From assembly GCF_016765635.1 (NCBI RefSeq), contig NZ_JAESVD010000004.1, positions 124,001 to 188,000 of the forward strand: a stretch of 64,000 nt of DNA, given 5' to 3'. The first letter of the stretch is position 1, and every line of letters begins with the position of its first letter. Shown in pieces: positions 27,599 to 35,627 of the stretch. This stretch comes from Shewanella schlegeliana (GTDB lineage: Bacteria > Pseudomonadota > Gammaproteobacteria > Enterobacterales > Shewanellaceae). The notes under the pieces were generated by a model. The model saw nothing but the letters and a program-made list of their open reading frames with translations, did no database searches and was not told where the DNA came from. The translations under genes and the position numbers were made by a program.

Positions 27599-27715
27599 AT
27601 GTTCGATTCTCTAAAGAAAATGCTTGGTTTAGCACAACCGACTCGTAAGAAAGTGCAACTGCCTGAAGGGCTAGATCGTTTAGAAGTTATTCCAGCCAAA
27701 GGTTGGTGGAATTAA
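27599..27715 (+). CDS. 38-residue small protein, copy 1 (GWW C-terminus)
   Basis: Encodes a 38-residue protein beginning MFDSLKKMLGLAQPTRKKVQ and ending LEVIPAKGWWN. Start ATG 27599 has a TGAGG ribosome site eight bases before it; an ATG at 27593 is too close. It begins 15 bases after the repeat-protein stop with no terminator between, so the two are probably co-transcribed. No signal peptide. The N-terminal half is basic and could form an amphipathic helix; the C-terminal half is shared with copy 2. I do not recognise the family. Existence is supported by conservation with the next gene: 30 of 38 residues are identical. Confidence 0.8.
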   Translation: MFDSLKKMLGLAQPTRKKVQLPEGLDRLEVIPAKGWWN

Positions 27716-27720
27716 GTTAA

Positions 27721-27734
27721 GACATCAAGATGTC
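27721..27734 (+). promoter_or_regulatory. Small hairpin before the second 38-residue gene
   Basis: GACATC-AA-GATGTC, a perfect 6-bp inverted repeat immediately before the TAGGAG ribosome site of copy 2. It could modulate its translation or stabilise the message end. Confidence 0.4.
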
Positions 27735-27747
27735 TAGGAGTATGATT

Positions 27748-27864
27748 ATGTTTGATTCATTAATGAAAGCACTTGGATTAGCAAAGCCTGCTCGTAAGAA
27801 GGTTCAATTGCCAGATGGCCTGAATCACTTAGAAGTTATCCCAGCCAAAGGTTGGTGGAGCTAG
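27748..27864 (+). CDS. 38-residue small protein, copy 2 (GWW C-terminus)
   Basis: Tandem paralogue of the preceding gene: begins MFDSLMKALGLAKPARKKVQ and ends LEVIPAKGWWS. The constant parts are MFDSL, LGLA, RKKVQLP, GL and LEVIPAKGWW. Start ATG 27748 follows TAGGAG by seven bases. It lies 32 bases after copy 1, and a strong terminator follows at 27910. The pattern of near-identical C-termini and more variable N-terminal positions is what a duplicated functional peptide would show. No known function; a structural, signalling or antimicrobial peptide are all open. Confidence 0.8.
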   Translation: MFDSLMKALGLAKPARKKVQLPDGLNHLEVIPAKGWWS

Positions 27865-27909
27865 TCTTGCTCACTGGCTAAAGTTCAAATAATAAAGGCT
27901 TTAGCTTAA

Positions 27910-27945
27910 ATAACAAAAAAGGAGCACAGGCTCCTTTTTTGTTAT
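27910..27945. terminator. Strong bidirectional terminator closing the repeat-protein operon
   Basis: Perfect 16-bp stem ATAACAAAAAAGGAGC / GCTCCTTTTTTGTTAT with an ACAG loop, between the 38-residue gene (rightward) and the small membrane protein gene (leftward). Confidence 0.93.
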
Positions 27946-27971
27946 CTTTATAAAGCTGGCGCTCAGATTCG

Positions 27972-28172
27972 TTATAGAATGATGGTGATCCCCTGTTTTC
28001 CCATAGCCTTACGGTAAGCAAGCTGTTTATGGGAATTAAACAGAGGATAGGCAGCAGGGCCAAACAGTGTGCCAGCAATAGCCCAACGCTTTACTGGTAA
28101 GCCAGACTTAAATGCTGCATTACCTATAGAGTAACCTGAGTATACTAATACCAACGTAATAGCGAATATCAC
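27972..28172 (-). CDS. Small hypothetical membrane protein
   Basis: 66 residues with two hydrophobic stretches (IFAITLVLVYSGYSIGNAAF near the start, AIAGTLFGPAAYPLF in the middle) and a basic C-terminal part. The start is GTG at 28172 with GGGGTG about nine bases upstream. It is convergent with the 38-residue genes and separated from them by a terminator. No function recognised. Confidence 0.55.
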   Translation of the reverse strand: MIFAITLVLVYSGYSIGNAAFKSGLPVKRWAIAGTLFGPAAYPLFNSHKQLAYRKAMGKQGITIIL

Positions 28173-28294
28173 TTATCTACACCCCACTTCAAATAAGTCA
28201 GCCACTTTAGGCACTAGTCAAATAAGCAGGACATTATATAGCCTAAACGAAGTAAATAGAACGTTTTATAGGCAGTAAATAACCAGTAAACAAA

Positions 28295-28323
28295 AGAAAA
28301 GCGGCACCATGTTGCCGCTTTGT
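28295..28323 (-). terminator. Terminator after fadJ
   Basis: Stem AAAGCGGCA / TGCCGCTTT with a CATG-type loop, followed in the leftward direction by a T-rich tract. A second perfect inverted repeat, ACCTTCT-AAGCT-AGAAGGT, lies at 28344–28362 between it and the fadJ stop. Confidence 0.75.
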
Positions 28324-28381
28324 TAAATTACATATTCTTCACGACCTTCTAAGCTAGAAGGTATAAAGCTTGTCTTGAGCT

Positions 28382-30502
28382 TTAGCTAAAGAATCTAGTC
28401 CCATCGATAGACATTTGCTTTAACGTATCAGCAGGCTCAAATCGACTGCCGTAACGCGCTTGATAGGACTCTAAAATCTTAACCAAATTATCGGCGCCAA
28501 GCGTGTCGATATAATGGAAGGGACCACCAAGGAAAGGTGGAAAACCAATACCGAAGATTGCGCCAATATCCCCATCTCTAGGGCAAGCGATAATCTTCTC
28601 CTCAAGGCAGCGTACCGCTTCATTTAGCATCTGCACCACGCAGCGCTGAGCCACTTCAGCAGCCTCGGTATCGACACCTGGCTTTAGCCCAAGAACGCTA
28701 TAAACGGTTTGATCCACCTCTTTGGTTTTCTTCTTGCCACCATAGACATAAAAACCTTTACCATTCTTACGCCCCTTTCTATCATCGGCTAGAAGCTTAT
28801 CGAATGCGGCTGGCGCCTTGAAACGCTCACCTAGCTCTGACTCTAAGATGGGTGAAATTTTAGCGCCAACATCAATACCGACCTCATCGAGTAGCGTCAT
28901 TGGGCCGACAGGAAAACCAAATTTCACTAATGCCTTATCAAGATGTTCAACGCTCTGCCCTTCTAATAGAAGCTGCGCTGCTTCATTCATGTATAGAGCT
29001 AAGATGCGGTTAACGTAAAACCCAGCGCCATCTTGTACAACAATCGGGGTTTTGCCCTGTTTCTTGGCAAATGCCACGGTCGTGGCAATGGTTTCAGCCG
29101 AGGTTTTCTCGTGAGCAATCACTTCTACCAAAGGCATCTTCTCTACAGGTGAGAAATAGTGCAGACCAATAACATTCTCAGGTCGGCTAGCCGCCTGAGC
29201 AATCTGTCCAATAGGTAAAGAGGAGGTATTTGAGGCAAAAATAGTATGTTCACCGCATTCACGCTCAACATCTTTAACCATCTGATGTTTCAGAGATAGG
29301 TCTTCAAAAACCGCTTCTACCACGATATCGGCATCTTTAATGCCTTTATACTCAGTCGTTGTGGTCATCAGCGCCATTAAATTGTCACGAACCGCGGGCG
29401 TCATGTGACGGCGTTTAACCCCCTTGTCCAGTAATTTGTATGCATAAGACAGCGCATTGCTTAAGCCTGTTTCGCTGATATCTTTTACCCGCGCAGGGAT
29501 CTTGGCTTTCGTCGTAGTAACAGAGGCAATTCCTCCGCCCATTAAGCCACCACCTAATACCATGACCTTATTAATATCGCGAGGCTTAACATCACCAGCA
29601 CCGGTTTCTTTCTTCATCTCTGTTGTAGCAAAGAAAATACTGCGTAGCGATTCTGACTCCTTAGACATCACCAAGTCAGCAAAATGGCTCGCTTCAACCT
29701 CAAGCCCTTTCTCCATCCCCTTAGTCATACCTTGGCGAACACAGTCGATGATCTTGGCTGGTGCGGGATAGTTACCTTGGGTCTTTTTCGCAACCTGCTT
29801 GCCCGCTTGGTCAAAAATAATATTACGGCCAGCACTGGTGCCTTCTAGCAACTTGTTAATTAAAGACTGTTTCTTTTTCTTTGCCGGACGCTTGCCCGCT
29901 AATGCCATTTCAACTGCGGTGCGCAGTAAAATCGACTCAGGCACGGCATCATCGACCAAGCCCATCCTTAATGCTTGTTTAGGACGAAGCTGTTTACCAG
30001 TTAACATCATATCTAGTGCGGTGGTTACGCCGACTAAACGAGGCAAACGTTGAGTTCCGCCGCCGCCAGGTAGTAAGCCTAGCTGTACTTCAGGTACACC
30101 CATCATAGTTTTAGGATTAAGCGAACACACCCGCTTATGACAGGCTAGCGCAAGTTCTAAACCACCACCTAAACAGGCACCATTAATTGCTGCAACCACA
30201 GGAATGGATAAACTTTCTAACTCGTTAAATACCACGTGCCCTTGCTGTGACAATAGTTTGGCATCGGCGGCGGTTTCGCAAGCATCGAGCATGGAGATAT
30301 CGGCACCAGCAACAAAAGAGTCTTTTTTCCCTGAGACCAAAACAAGACCTTTGATACTCGCATCCGCCTTAATTTCAGAAAGAACTTCACTGATCTCTGG
30401 GCCAAACTCACTACGGAGTGTGTTCATAGTTTCGCCCGGTACATCCATAGTCAGAACGGCAATACCATCTTCTCGGCGAGATAAATTAAATGTCTTTTCC
30501 AT
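28382..30502 (-). CDS. fadJ: Fatty acid oxidation complex subunit alpha, anaerobic type
   Basis: Bifunctional enoyl-CoA hydratase/3-hydroxyacyl-CoA dehydrogenase of beta-oxidation. 706 residues. The N-terminal crotonase domain has GACLGGGLELALACH near residue 110 and PEVQLGLLPGGGGTQRLP near 140. The dehydrogenase has KVMVLGGGLMGGGIASVTT near 313 and NTSSLPIGQIA near 435; a C-terminal dehydrogenase domain follows. The length and its place after a fadI-type thiolase favour FadJ over FadB. ATG 30502 is used; an 18-codon in-frame extension overlaps fadI. It begins five bases after the fadI stop. Confidence 0.94.
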   Translation of the reverse strand: MEKTFNLSRREDGIAVLTMDVPGETMNTLRSEFGPEISEVLSEIKADASIKGLVLVSGKKDSFVAGADISMLDACETAADAKLLSQQGHVVFNELESLSIPVVAAINGACLGGGLELALACHKRVCSLNPKTMMGVPEVQLGLLPGGGGTQRLPRLVGVTTALDMMLTGKQLRPKQALRMGLVDDAVPESILLRTAVEMALAGKRPAKKKKQSLINKLLEGTSAGRNIIFDQAGKQVAKKTQGNYPAPAKIIDCVRQGMTKGMEKGLEVEASHFADLVMSKESESLRSIFFATTEMKKETGAGDVKPRDINKVMVLGGGLMGGGIASVTTTKAKIPARVKDISETGLSNALSYAYKLLDKGVKRRHMTPAVRDNLMALMTTTTEYKGIKDADIVVEAVFEDLSLKHQMVKDVERECGEHTIFASNTSSLPIGQIAQAASRPENVIGLHYFSPVEKMPLVEVIAHEKTSAETIATTVAFAKKQGKTPIVVQDGAGFYVNRILALYMNEAAQLLLEGQSVEHLDKALVKFGFPVGPMTLLDEVGIDVGAKISPILESELGERFKAPAAFDKLLADDRKGRKNGKGFYVYGGKKKTKEVDQTVYSVLGLKPGVDTEAAEVAQRCVVQMLNEAVRCLEEKIIACPRDGDIGAIFGIGFPPFLGGPFHYIDTLGADNLVKILESYQARYGSRFEPADTLKQMSIDGTRFFS

Positions 30503-30507
30503 AAGAG

Positions 30508-31818
30508 TTACTCCACTTCCACAATCATTGCAGCACCTAAACCACCCGCAGCACATGCTGTTGCGAGACCCGTACCACCACCGCGGCGTTTAAGTTCATG
30601 ACACACTTGAGTCACCAAACGCGTACCTGTTGCGGCAAACGGGTGACCATAGGCCAATGAGCCGCCAAGCACATTGAATTTACTCATGTCGATTTCACCA
30701 ATGGCGCGATTGCGGCCCAGTTTCTCTTCAGCGAATTTTTTCGAGCCAAACATCTGCATGTTCGCTAATGTTTGTGCAGCGAATGCTTCATGCATCTCAA
30801 TCAAGGTTAAGTCTTCCAGCTCCATCCCTGCACGCTTAAGTGCTAAAGGCGTCGCATAGGATGGCCCCATCAACATATCTTCCCAGACATCGATGGCTGT
30901 GAATGCGTAACTCTTAATATAACCAATTGGTGTGTAACCGAGGGCTTTTGCTCTACCTTCACTCATTAAGAGCACCGCCGATGCGCCGTCGGTTAACGGT
31001 GTGCTATTTGCGGCAGTAACAGAGCCATGTTTGCGGTCAAAAGCTGGACGCAATTTTGCGTAAGACTCTAGTTTAGAGTTCTCACGAATATTGTTATCAC
31101 GGTCAATAAAGGCTTTATAAGGCGGAACATGGGCAACCATCACCTCTTCAGCAAGCTTTCCGGCATTCCAAGTTTCAGTAGCGAGTGTATGTGAACGATG
31201 CGCTAAGGCATCTTGGTCTGCACGGCTGATATTGTAGGTCTTCGCCATCTGCTCGGCAGTTTGCCCCATAGATAGACCCGTTGAGTACTCGGCTACAGCA
31301 GGTGGAACCGGCAACAGATCTTTAAGACCTAGGCGGCGAAAAATCGCAAGTCTCTGCCCAAAGCTTCGGGCTTTATTAAGGTCAACTAATGCATGGGCTA
31401 ATTTCTTAGAAACACCGATAGGTAGCACTGATGAAGAGTCAGCGCCGCCCGCTATACCGATATCAAGATTTCCCGTCATGATAGATTCGGCCACATTCAC
31501 CGTAGACTGAAAGCTAGTCGCACAAGCGCGGGTAACACTGTAAGCATCGGTGCTCACGTCCATGCCCGTACCCAGTACGATTTCGCGAGCTATATTAGGT
31601 GCTGCTGGCATCTGTACAACCTGACCATAAACAAGCTGCTCAATCTCTTTAGGATCCAGCTCAGAGCGAGCAAGCAGTTCATTGACGACCATCTTGCCCA
31701 TGTCTAATGCCGACACGCCATGAAACGCGGTGGCTTGCTTAGCAAATGGTGTACGTAATCCCGAAACAATGGCGATACGTTCGCCTCTCGCATTCGTCAC
31801 CTGTTGTCTATCACTCAT
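30508..31818 (-). CDS. fadI: 3-Ketoacyl-CoA thiolase, anaerobic type
   Basis: Thiolytic cleavage step of beta-oxidation, subunit beta of the FadIJ complex. 436 residues. The nucleophilic cysteine is residue 99 in [12 protein letters not shown]. The active-site histidines lie in [11 protein letters not shown] and [13 protein letters not shown], and the C-terminal cysteine is in [15 protein letters not shown]. First gene of the fadIJ operon. FadR-like and PsrA-like operators sit 80–150 bases upstream. Confidence 0.95.
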   Translation of the reverse strand: MSDRQQVTNARGERIAIVSGLRTPFAKQATAFHGVSALDMGKMVVNELLARSELDPKEIEQLVYGQVVQMPAAPNIAREIVLGTGMDVSTDAYSVTRACATSFQSTVNVAESIMTGNLDIGIAGGADSSSVLPIGVSKKLAHALVDLNKARSFGQRLAIFRRLGLKDLLPVPPAVAEYSTGLSMGQTAEQMAKTYNISRADQDALAHRSHTLATETWNAGKLAEEVMVAHVPPYKAFIDRDNNIRENSKLESYAKLRPAFDRKHGSVTAANSTPLTDGASAVLLMSEGRAKALGYTPIGYIKSYAFTAIDVWEDMLMGPSYATPLALKRAGMELEDLTLIEMHEAFAAQTLANMQMFGSKKFAEEKLGRNRAIGEIDMSKFNVLGGSLAYGHPFAATGTRLVTQVCHELKRRGGGTGLATACAAGGLGAAMIVEVE

Positions 31819-31897
31819 TTTTCGCCCTCTTATTCTGCATTGCGAACTTAACGTTGCACGCTTTCTTATATCCTTGGGAAACCTATTTATCTTAAAT

Positions 31898-31916
31898 CAG
31901 ACAGGTCTGACCATCA
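31898..31916 (-). promoter_or_regulatory. FadR-like operator upstream of fadIJ
   Basis: Read on the fadI strand, TGATGGTCAGACCTGTCTG contains TGGTCAGACC, which matches the core TGGTCnGACC of the E. coli FadR site. It lies about 80 bases before the fadI start. Confidence 0.7.
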
Positions 31917-31950
31917 AAGTGTGATCTGATTCTAACTTCTTACAGGAAAG

Positions 31951-31970
31951 TTTTAAACACTTGTTTGTTT
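31951..31970. promoter_or_regulatory. PsrA-like operator upstream of fadIJ
   Basis: TTTTAAACACTTGTTTGTTT contains the dyad AAAC-N4-GTTT, the pattern of the TetR-family fatty-acid regulator PsrA that acts on fad genes in Shewanella and Pseudomonas. Confidence 0.55.
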
Positions 31971-32222
31971 TTTTGTCAGCAATATATAAAAAAGCTGTTT
32001 ATTAACAAACCTTAATGAATCAAATTTCAATTTTCATTGTCTACGAACTTACTCACTTACCAATGTAAGTAACCATAACGACAAATTAGCGTAGCCCTAT
32101 CGTCCTCTGTATAAGAGTGACTTATTTGCATTAAGCAAAATTGGCACTAGCCAAACCCTAAGGGAATTTTTTAATATGTCGTTGGTCTATATTTCACTAA
32201 CTTAAATAAACCGAGTAGCATC

Positions 32223-33179
32223 ATGCCTTTGAGTCGATTTCACGCATTACGCGAATACTTAAACACTGTCATTTTAGGACAGCCTATACTCACCGAGAAT
32301 CTACTGATTGCATTAATTGCCGATGGTCACCTGTTAGTTGAAGGCCCGCCAGGTCTTGCTAAGACCCGTGCGGTAAAAGCCCTTTGTGATGGCGTTGAAG
32401 GCGATTTTCACCGTATCCAGTTCACGCCAGATCTGCTACCAGCCGACTTAACTGGTACCGATATTTACCGTGCGCAAACGGCGACCTTTGAATTTGAAGC
32501 GGGTCCTATTTTCCATAACCTTATTTTGGCCGATGAGATTAACCGCGCCCCGGCAAAGGTGCAGTCGGCTCTATTGGAGGCGATGGCTGAAGGGCAAGTT
32601 ACTGTAGGTAAACACAGCTATCAGCTACCAGAACTGTTTTTAGTTATGGCCACACAAAACCCACTTGAAAATGAAGGTACCTACCCATTACCAGAAGCGC
32701 AGCTAGACCGTTTCTTAATGCACTTAAACCTTGATTATCCCAGTGCTGAGACCGAGTTTCAGATCATGAGGATGTCACGCAACGAAGCGCTTAAGCAAGA
32801 ATTGCCACAGGTAGAGCCTATCATTCAAGGGGATATTTTTGCCGCTCGAGAGCATGCGCTGCAGATCTACCTTGCTGAGCCATTAGAAAAATATATCGTC
32901 GATATTATTATGGCTACCCGCAAGCCACAAGCTTATAGCCAAGAGCTAGCAAGCTGGCTGGAATATGGCGTCAGTCCGCGTGCAACCTTATCTCTTGAGC
33001 GTTGCGCTCGTGCCCGTGCTTACCTATATGAGCGTGACTTTGTTTCGCCTGAAGATATTCAAGCGGTGGCACCTAACGTACTGCGTCATCGTTTGCTATT
33101 GAGTTATCAAGCACAAGCCGATGGTGTCAGTGCCGATGATGTGATCAACCATATCCTTTCTCAAGTTGCGGTCCCTTAA
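32223..33179 (+). CDS. MoxR-family AAA+ ATPase
   Basis: 318 residues. Walker A GPPGLAKT at 41–48, Walker B LILADEINRAPAKVQSALLE near 103, sensor ATQNPLENEGTYPLPEAQLD near 142, and a C-terminal lid ending in VLRHRLLL. MoxR ATPases act as chaperones that activate proteins with von Willebrand A domains. It is first gene of the six-gene Bat-type operon, and its stop overlaps the next start by one base (TAATG). The ribosome site is weak. Confidence 0.93.
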   Translation: MPLSRFHALREYLNTVILGQPILTENLLIALIADGHLLVEGPPGLAKTRAVKALCDGVEGDFHRIQFTPDLLPADLTGTDIYRAQTATFEFEAGPIFHNLILADEINRAPAKVQSALLEAMAEGQVTVGKHSYQLPELFLVMATQNPLENEGTYPLPEAQLDRFLMHLNLDYPSAETEFQIMRMSRNEALKQELPQVEPIIQGDIFAAREHALQIYLAEPLEKYIVDIIMATRKPQAYSQELASWLEYGVSPRATLSLERCARARAYLYERDFVSPEDIQAVAPNVLRHRLLLSYQAQADGVSADDVINHILSQVAVP

Positions 33180-34108
33180 TGGTCAATTCTGAGCTGCCGT
33201 TGTTTAGCGACGGCATTAATATTACGGAAAAAGAGTTACTGGCCTGTCAGAGCCTTGCCAAAGCCTTGCCAGAAAAAAGAACCAAGGCCAAAGCAAGTCT
33301 TGCAGGACACCGTGCCAGCCTGATAAAAGGCCGCGGCATGGAGTTTGCCGAAGTACGTCACTACCAAAGTGGCGATGATGTGCGCACCATTGACTGGCGT
33401 GTCACGGCAAGAACCGGAATAGCCCATACCAAACTGTTTGTCGAAGAGCGAGAGCGCCCGGTATTGCTGCTGCTCGATCTCAGTCATAGTCTCTATTTTG
33501 GCTCAAGCTTAATGTTGCAGTCGGTGCAAGCTGCTCATCTCGCAACGACCCTAGGTTGGAGCGCTATTTTACATGGCGACCGTCTCGGGGCATTAATTGC
33601 AACTGAGCAGGAGCACATAGAGCTAAAACCCCGAAGTCGGCAACAAGGCATATTGCAGGTGATCTCTGCAATAAAGAATCTGCACGCAAGACAGTTACAA
33701 AATATCGCTGAGCAGCGTCCTGAACCAGAACATCTGCTCAAAGCCTGTCAGCGTCTACGCCGTCTCGCCAAACCGGGCTCACTGATATGGATCATCTCTG
33801 ATGGCAGTAACTTCACTCCAAACTGCTTAGCCGCACTATCGGATCTGAAACGTCATTGTGATTTAGGCGCCTTTTTGATCACCGATCCGCTGCGTCAAGG
33901 ACAGCTTGAGCTACCTAAGCATTTTCAACTTCCGGTGCGAGAAGCTGGCAAAGAGCGGATTATCGACAGAGATAGTTACGAGCAGTGGCTGACGAATCAG
34001 CTACATCAGCAGAACCAATTTATTGAAATGATGCAAAAACTTAATGTTCAAACCCGCGTAGTCGATGCAGGGCTCCGACTTAATCAACAGTTAGAGGCAT
34101 TACGATAG
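33179..34108 (+). CDS. DUF58 domain protein
   Basis: 309 residues. The DUF58 signature FAEVRHYQSGDDVRTIDWRV is near residue 58, followed by TKLFVEERERPVLLLLDLS, which begins a degenerate von Willebrand A fold. It is always found with MoxR, here directly downstream with a one-base overlap, and is thought to be a client or partner of the ATPase. The next gene begins on the base after its stop. Confidence 0.9.
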   Translation: MVNSELPLFSDGINITEKELLACQSLAKALPEKRTKAKASLAGHRASLIKGRGMEFAEVRHYQSGDDVRTIDWRVTARTGIAHTKLFVEERERPVLLLLDLSHSLYFGSSLMLQSVQAAHLATTLGWSAILHGDRLGALIATEQEHIELKPRSRQQGILQVISAIKNLHARQLQNIAEQRPEPEHLLKACQRLRRLAKPGSLIWIISDGSNFTPNCLAALSDLKRHCDLGAFLITDPLRQGQLELPKHFQLPVREAGKERIIDRDSYEQWLTNQLHQQNQFIEMMQKLNVQTRVVDAGLRLNQQLEALR

Positions 34109-34621
34109 ATGAGCAATTCGGTCAATCCTGCGCTTGCCACTATGCAAGACATTCAAACGCCAGCTGAAATAGGCCTTTGGCCTCTAGCCTATGGCTATTG
34201 GATAAGCCTGTTTGTGGCCATTGCAGTTATCACTTTACTTATCATCTGGCTGAGAAAACACCGTAAAGCTGGCGCAGTTAAACGCGCAGCACTCAAAGAG
34301 CTCGCTATGTTAGACCAAAACCATCAGCAGTTTGCCGTTGAGGTGAGTAGCCTACTCAAGCGAGCCGCTATAAGTTATGGCTCACGCGAACAGGTGGCGC
34401 AATTAACTGGCAGCGATTGGTACAAATGGCTAAACGCGCAAGTAAAAGCACCGCAAGATGAACTGTGTAAGCTGTTAGCACTGCGCTTTCAAAAAGCGCA
34501 ACTCACCGAAGATGAGAAGCAAGCACTTAGACTCCACGCCCAAAGCTGGTTAAAAGCGGCGCTTCCACTAAGAAAAGTCGATCAAATGAGTAAAAAAACG
34601 AGTGAGGTCAGTCAATGTTAA
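34109..34621 (+). CDS. DUF4381 single-pass membrane protein
   Basis: 170 residues with one membrane helix near residues 30–48 (ISLFVAIAVITLLIIWL) and a helical cytoplasmic part (LKRAAISYGSREQVAQLTG, then WYKWLN). This is the usual DUF4381 member of Bat operons, with no known activity. It starts right at the end of the DUF58 gene and overlaps the next gene by seven bases. Confidence 0.88.
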   Translation: MSNSVNPALATMQDIQTPAEIGLWPLAYGYWISLFVAIAVITLLIIWLRKHRKAGAVKRAALKELAMLDQNHQQFAVEVSSLLKRAAISYGSREQVAQLTGSDWYKWLNAQVKAPQDELCKLLALRFQKAQLTEDEKQALRLHAQSWLKAALPLRKVDQMSKKTSEVSQC

Positions 34622-35625
34622 CCCTCGCCTGGCCCTTTTTATTACTGTTACTGCCTTTGCCGCTGATTTTTAGAAAAAAACAGCAGCAACAACCAATGGG
34701 CGGACATCTACTTTTACCTGGAGCAAGTTTACCCGGTCAAATTGTCACGACCGAGAAAGCTCGACAGAGCAAAAAGCGTTACTGGCTAGTTTGGTGCTTA
34801 CTGGTATTAGCCTGCGCCCGCCCACTTTGGGTTGGTGAACCGATTGAACTACCTAGTAAAGGCCGTGACCTAATGCTATCGGTCGATCTCTCCGGGAGCA
34901 TGCAAATTGAGGATATGGTAATCGATGGTAAAGTCGTCGATCGCTTCACCCTTATCCAACATGTGATCAGTGACTTTATTGAACGCAGAAAAGGCGATCG
35001 TATCGGGCTTATTCTTTTTGCCGATCACGCCTATCTACAATCCCCGCTAACCCAAGACAGACGTACGGTAGCGCAATACTTAAAAGAGGCGCAGATTGGA
35101 CTTGTAGGTAAGCAGACCGCAATTGGTGAAGCTATCGCCCTTGGCGTTAAACGCTTTGATAAAGTTGAGCAGAGTAATCGAGTATTGATTCTGCTCACCG
35201 ATGGCTCCAACAATGCCGGCGCCATTTCCCCAGAACAAGCCACGAAGATTGCTGCTCAAAGGGGCGTTACTATCTACACCATAGGTGTGGGTGCCGATGT
35301 TATGGAGCGCAGAACCCTATTTGGTAAAGAGAGGGTTAATCCATCAATGGATCTAGATGAGTCTCAGCTGCAACAGATAGCGAAAGATACCGGTGGTCAG
35401 TACTTTAGAGCTCGAAATACTGAAGAGTTAGAGCAGATCTATCAAGTGATAGACACCTTAGAGCCTGTCAGTCGTGATCAACTCAGTTATCGTCCGCAGT
35501 CTGAGCTGTTTTACTGGCCACTGGCATTAGCTCTACTGGCATCAATGGTTAGCGCATTGACCTATATTACGGCATTTAGATCTAGCTTTAGATCTAAGTC
35601 ACAATTTGCAAAAGGAGGACGTTAA
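34615..35625 (+). CDS. BatA-type von Willebrand A membrane protein
   Basis: 336 residues. An N-terminal hydrophobic segment, a second membrane helix near 55–70, then a VWA domain with an intact MIDAS motif DLSGS at 91–95 and ILLTDGSNNAGA near 195. A C-terminal membrane helix is near 300–318. Metal-dependent adhesion-type protein facing the periplasm, probably a MoxR client. A GAGG ribosome site lies inside the upstream gene. Confidence 0.92.
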   Translation: MLTLAWPFLLLLLPLPLIFRKKQQQQPMGGHLLLPGASLPGQIVTTEKARQSKKRYWLVWCLLVLACARPLWVGEPIELPSKGRDLMLSVDLSGSMQIEDMVIDGKVVDRFTLIQHVISDFIERRKGDRIGLILFADHAYLQSPLTQDRRTVAQYLKEAQIGLVGKQTAIGEAIALGVKRFDKVEQSNRVLILLTDGSNNAGAISPEQATKIAAQRGVTIYTIGVGADVMERRTLFGKERVNPSMDLDESQLQQIAKDTGGQYFRARNTEELEQIYQVIDTLEPVSRDQLSYRPQSELFYWPLALALLASMVSALTYITAFRSSFRSKSQFAKGGR

Positions 35626-35627
35626 CT

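Larger units (their letters stand above)
31819..32222. other. Divergent regulatory region between fadI and the MoxR operon
   Basis: 404 bases without a gene. It holds the FadR-like site at 31898–31916 and the PsrA-like site at 31951–31970. The rest is AT-rich, with nothing else recognised. Confidence 0.7.

Noticed and set aside
27878..28078. 66-codon leftward frame overlapping the small membrane protein gene
   Set aside because: It runs through the strong terminator at 27910–27945 and overlaps the better-supported frame at 27972–28172, which has a ribosome site.
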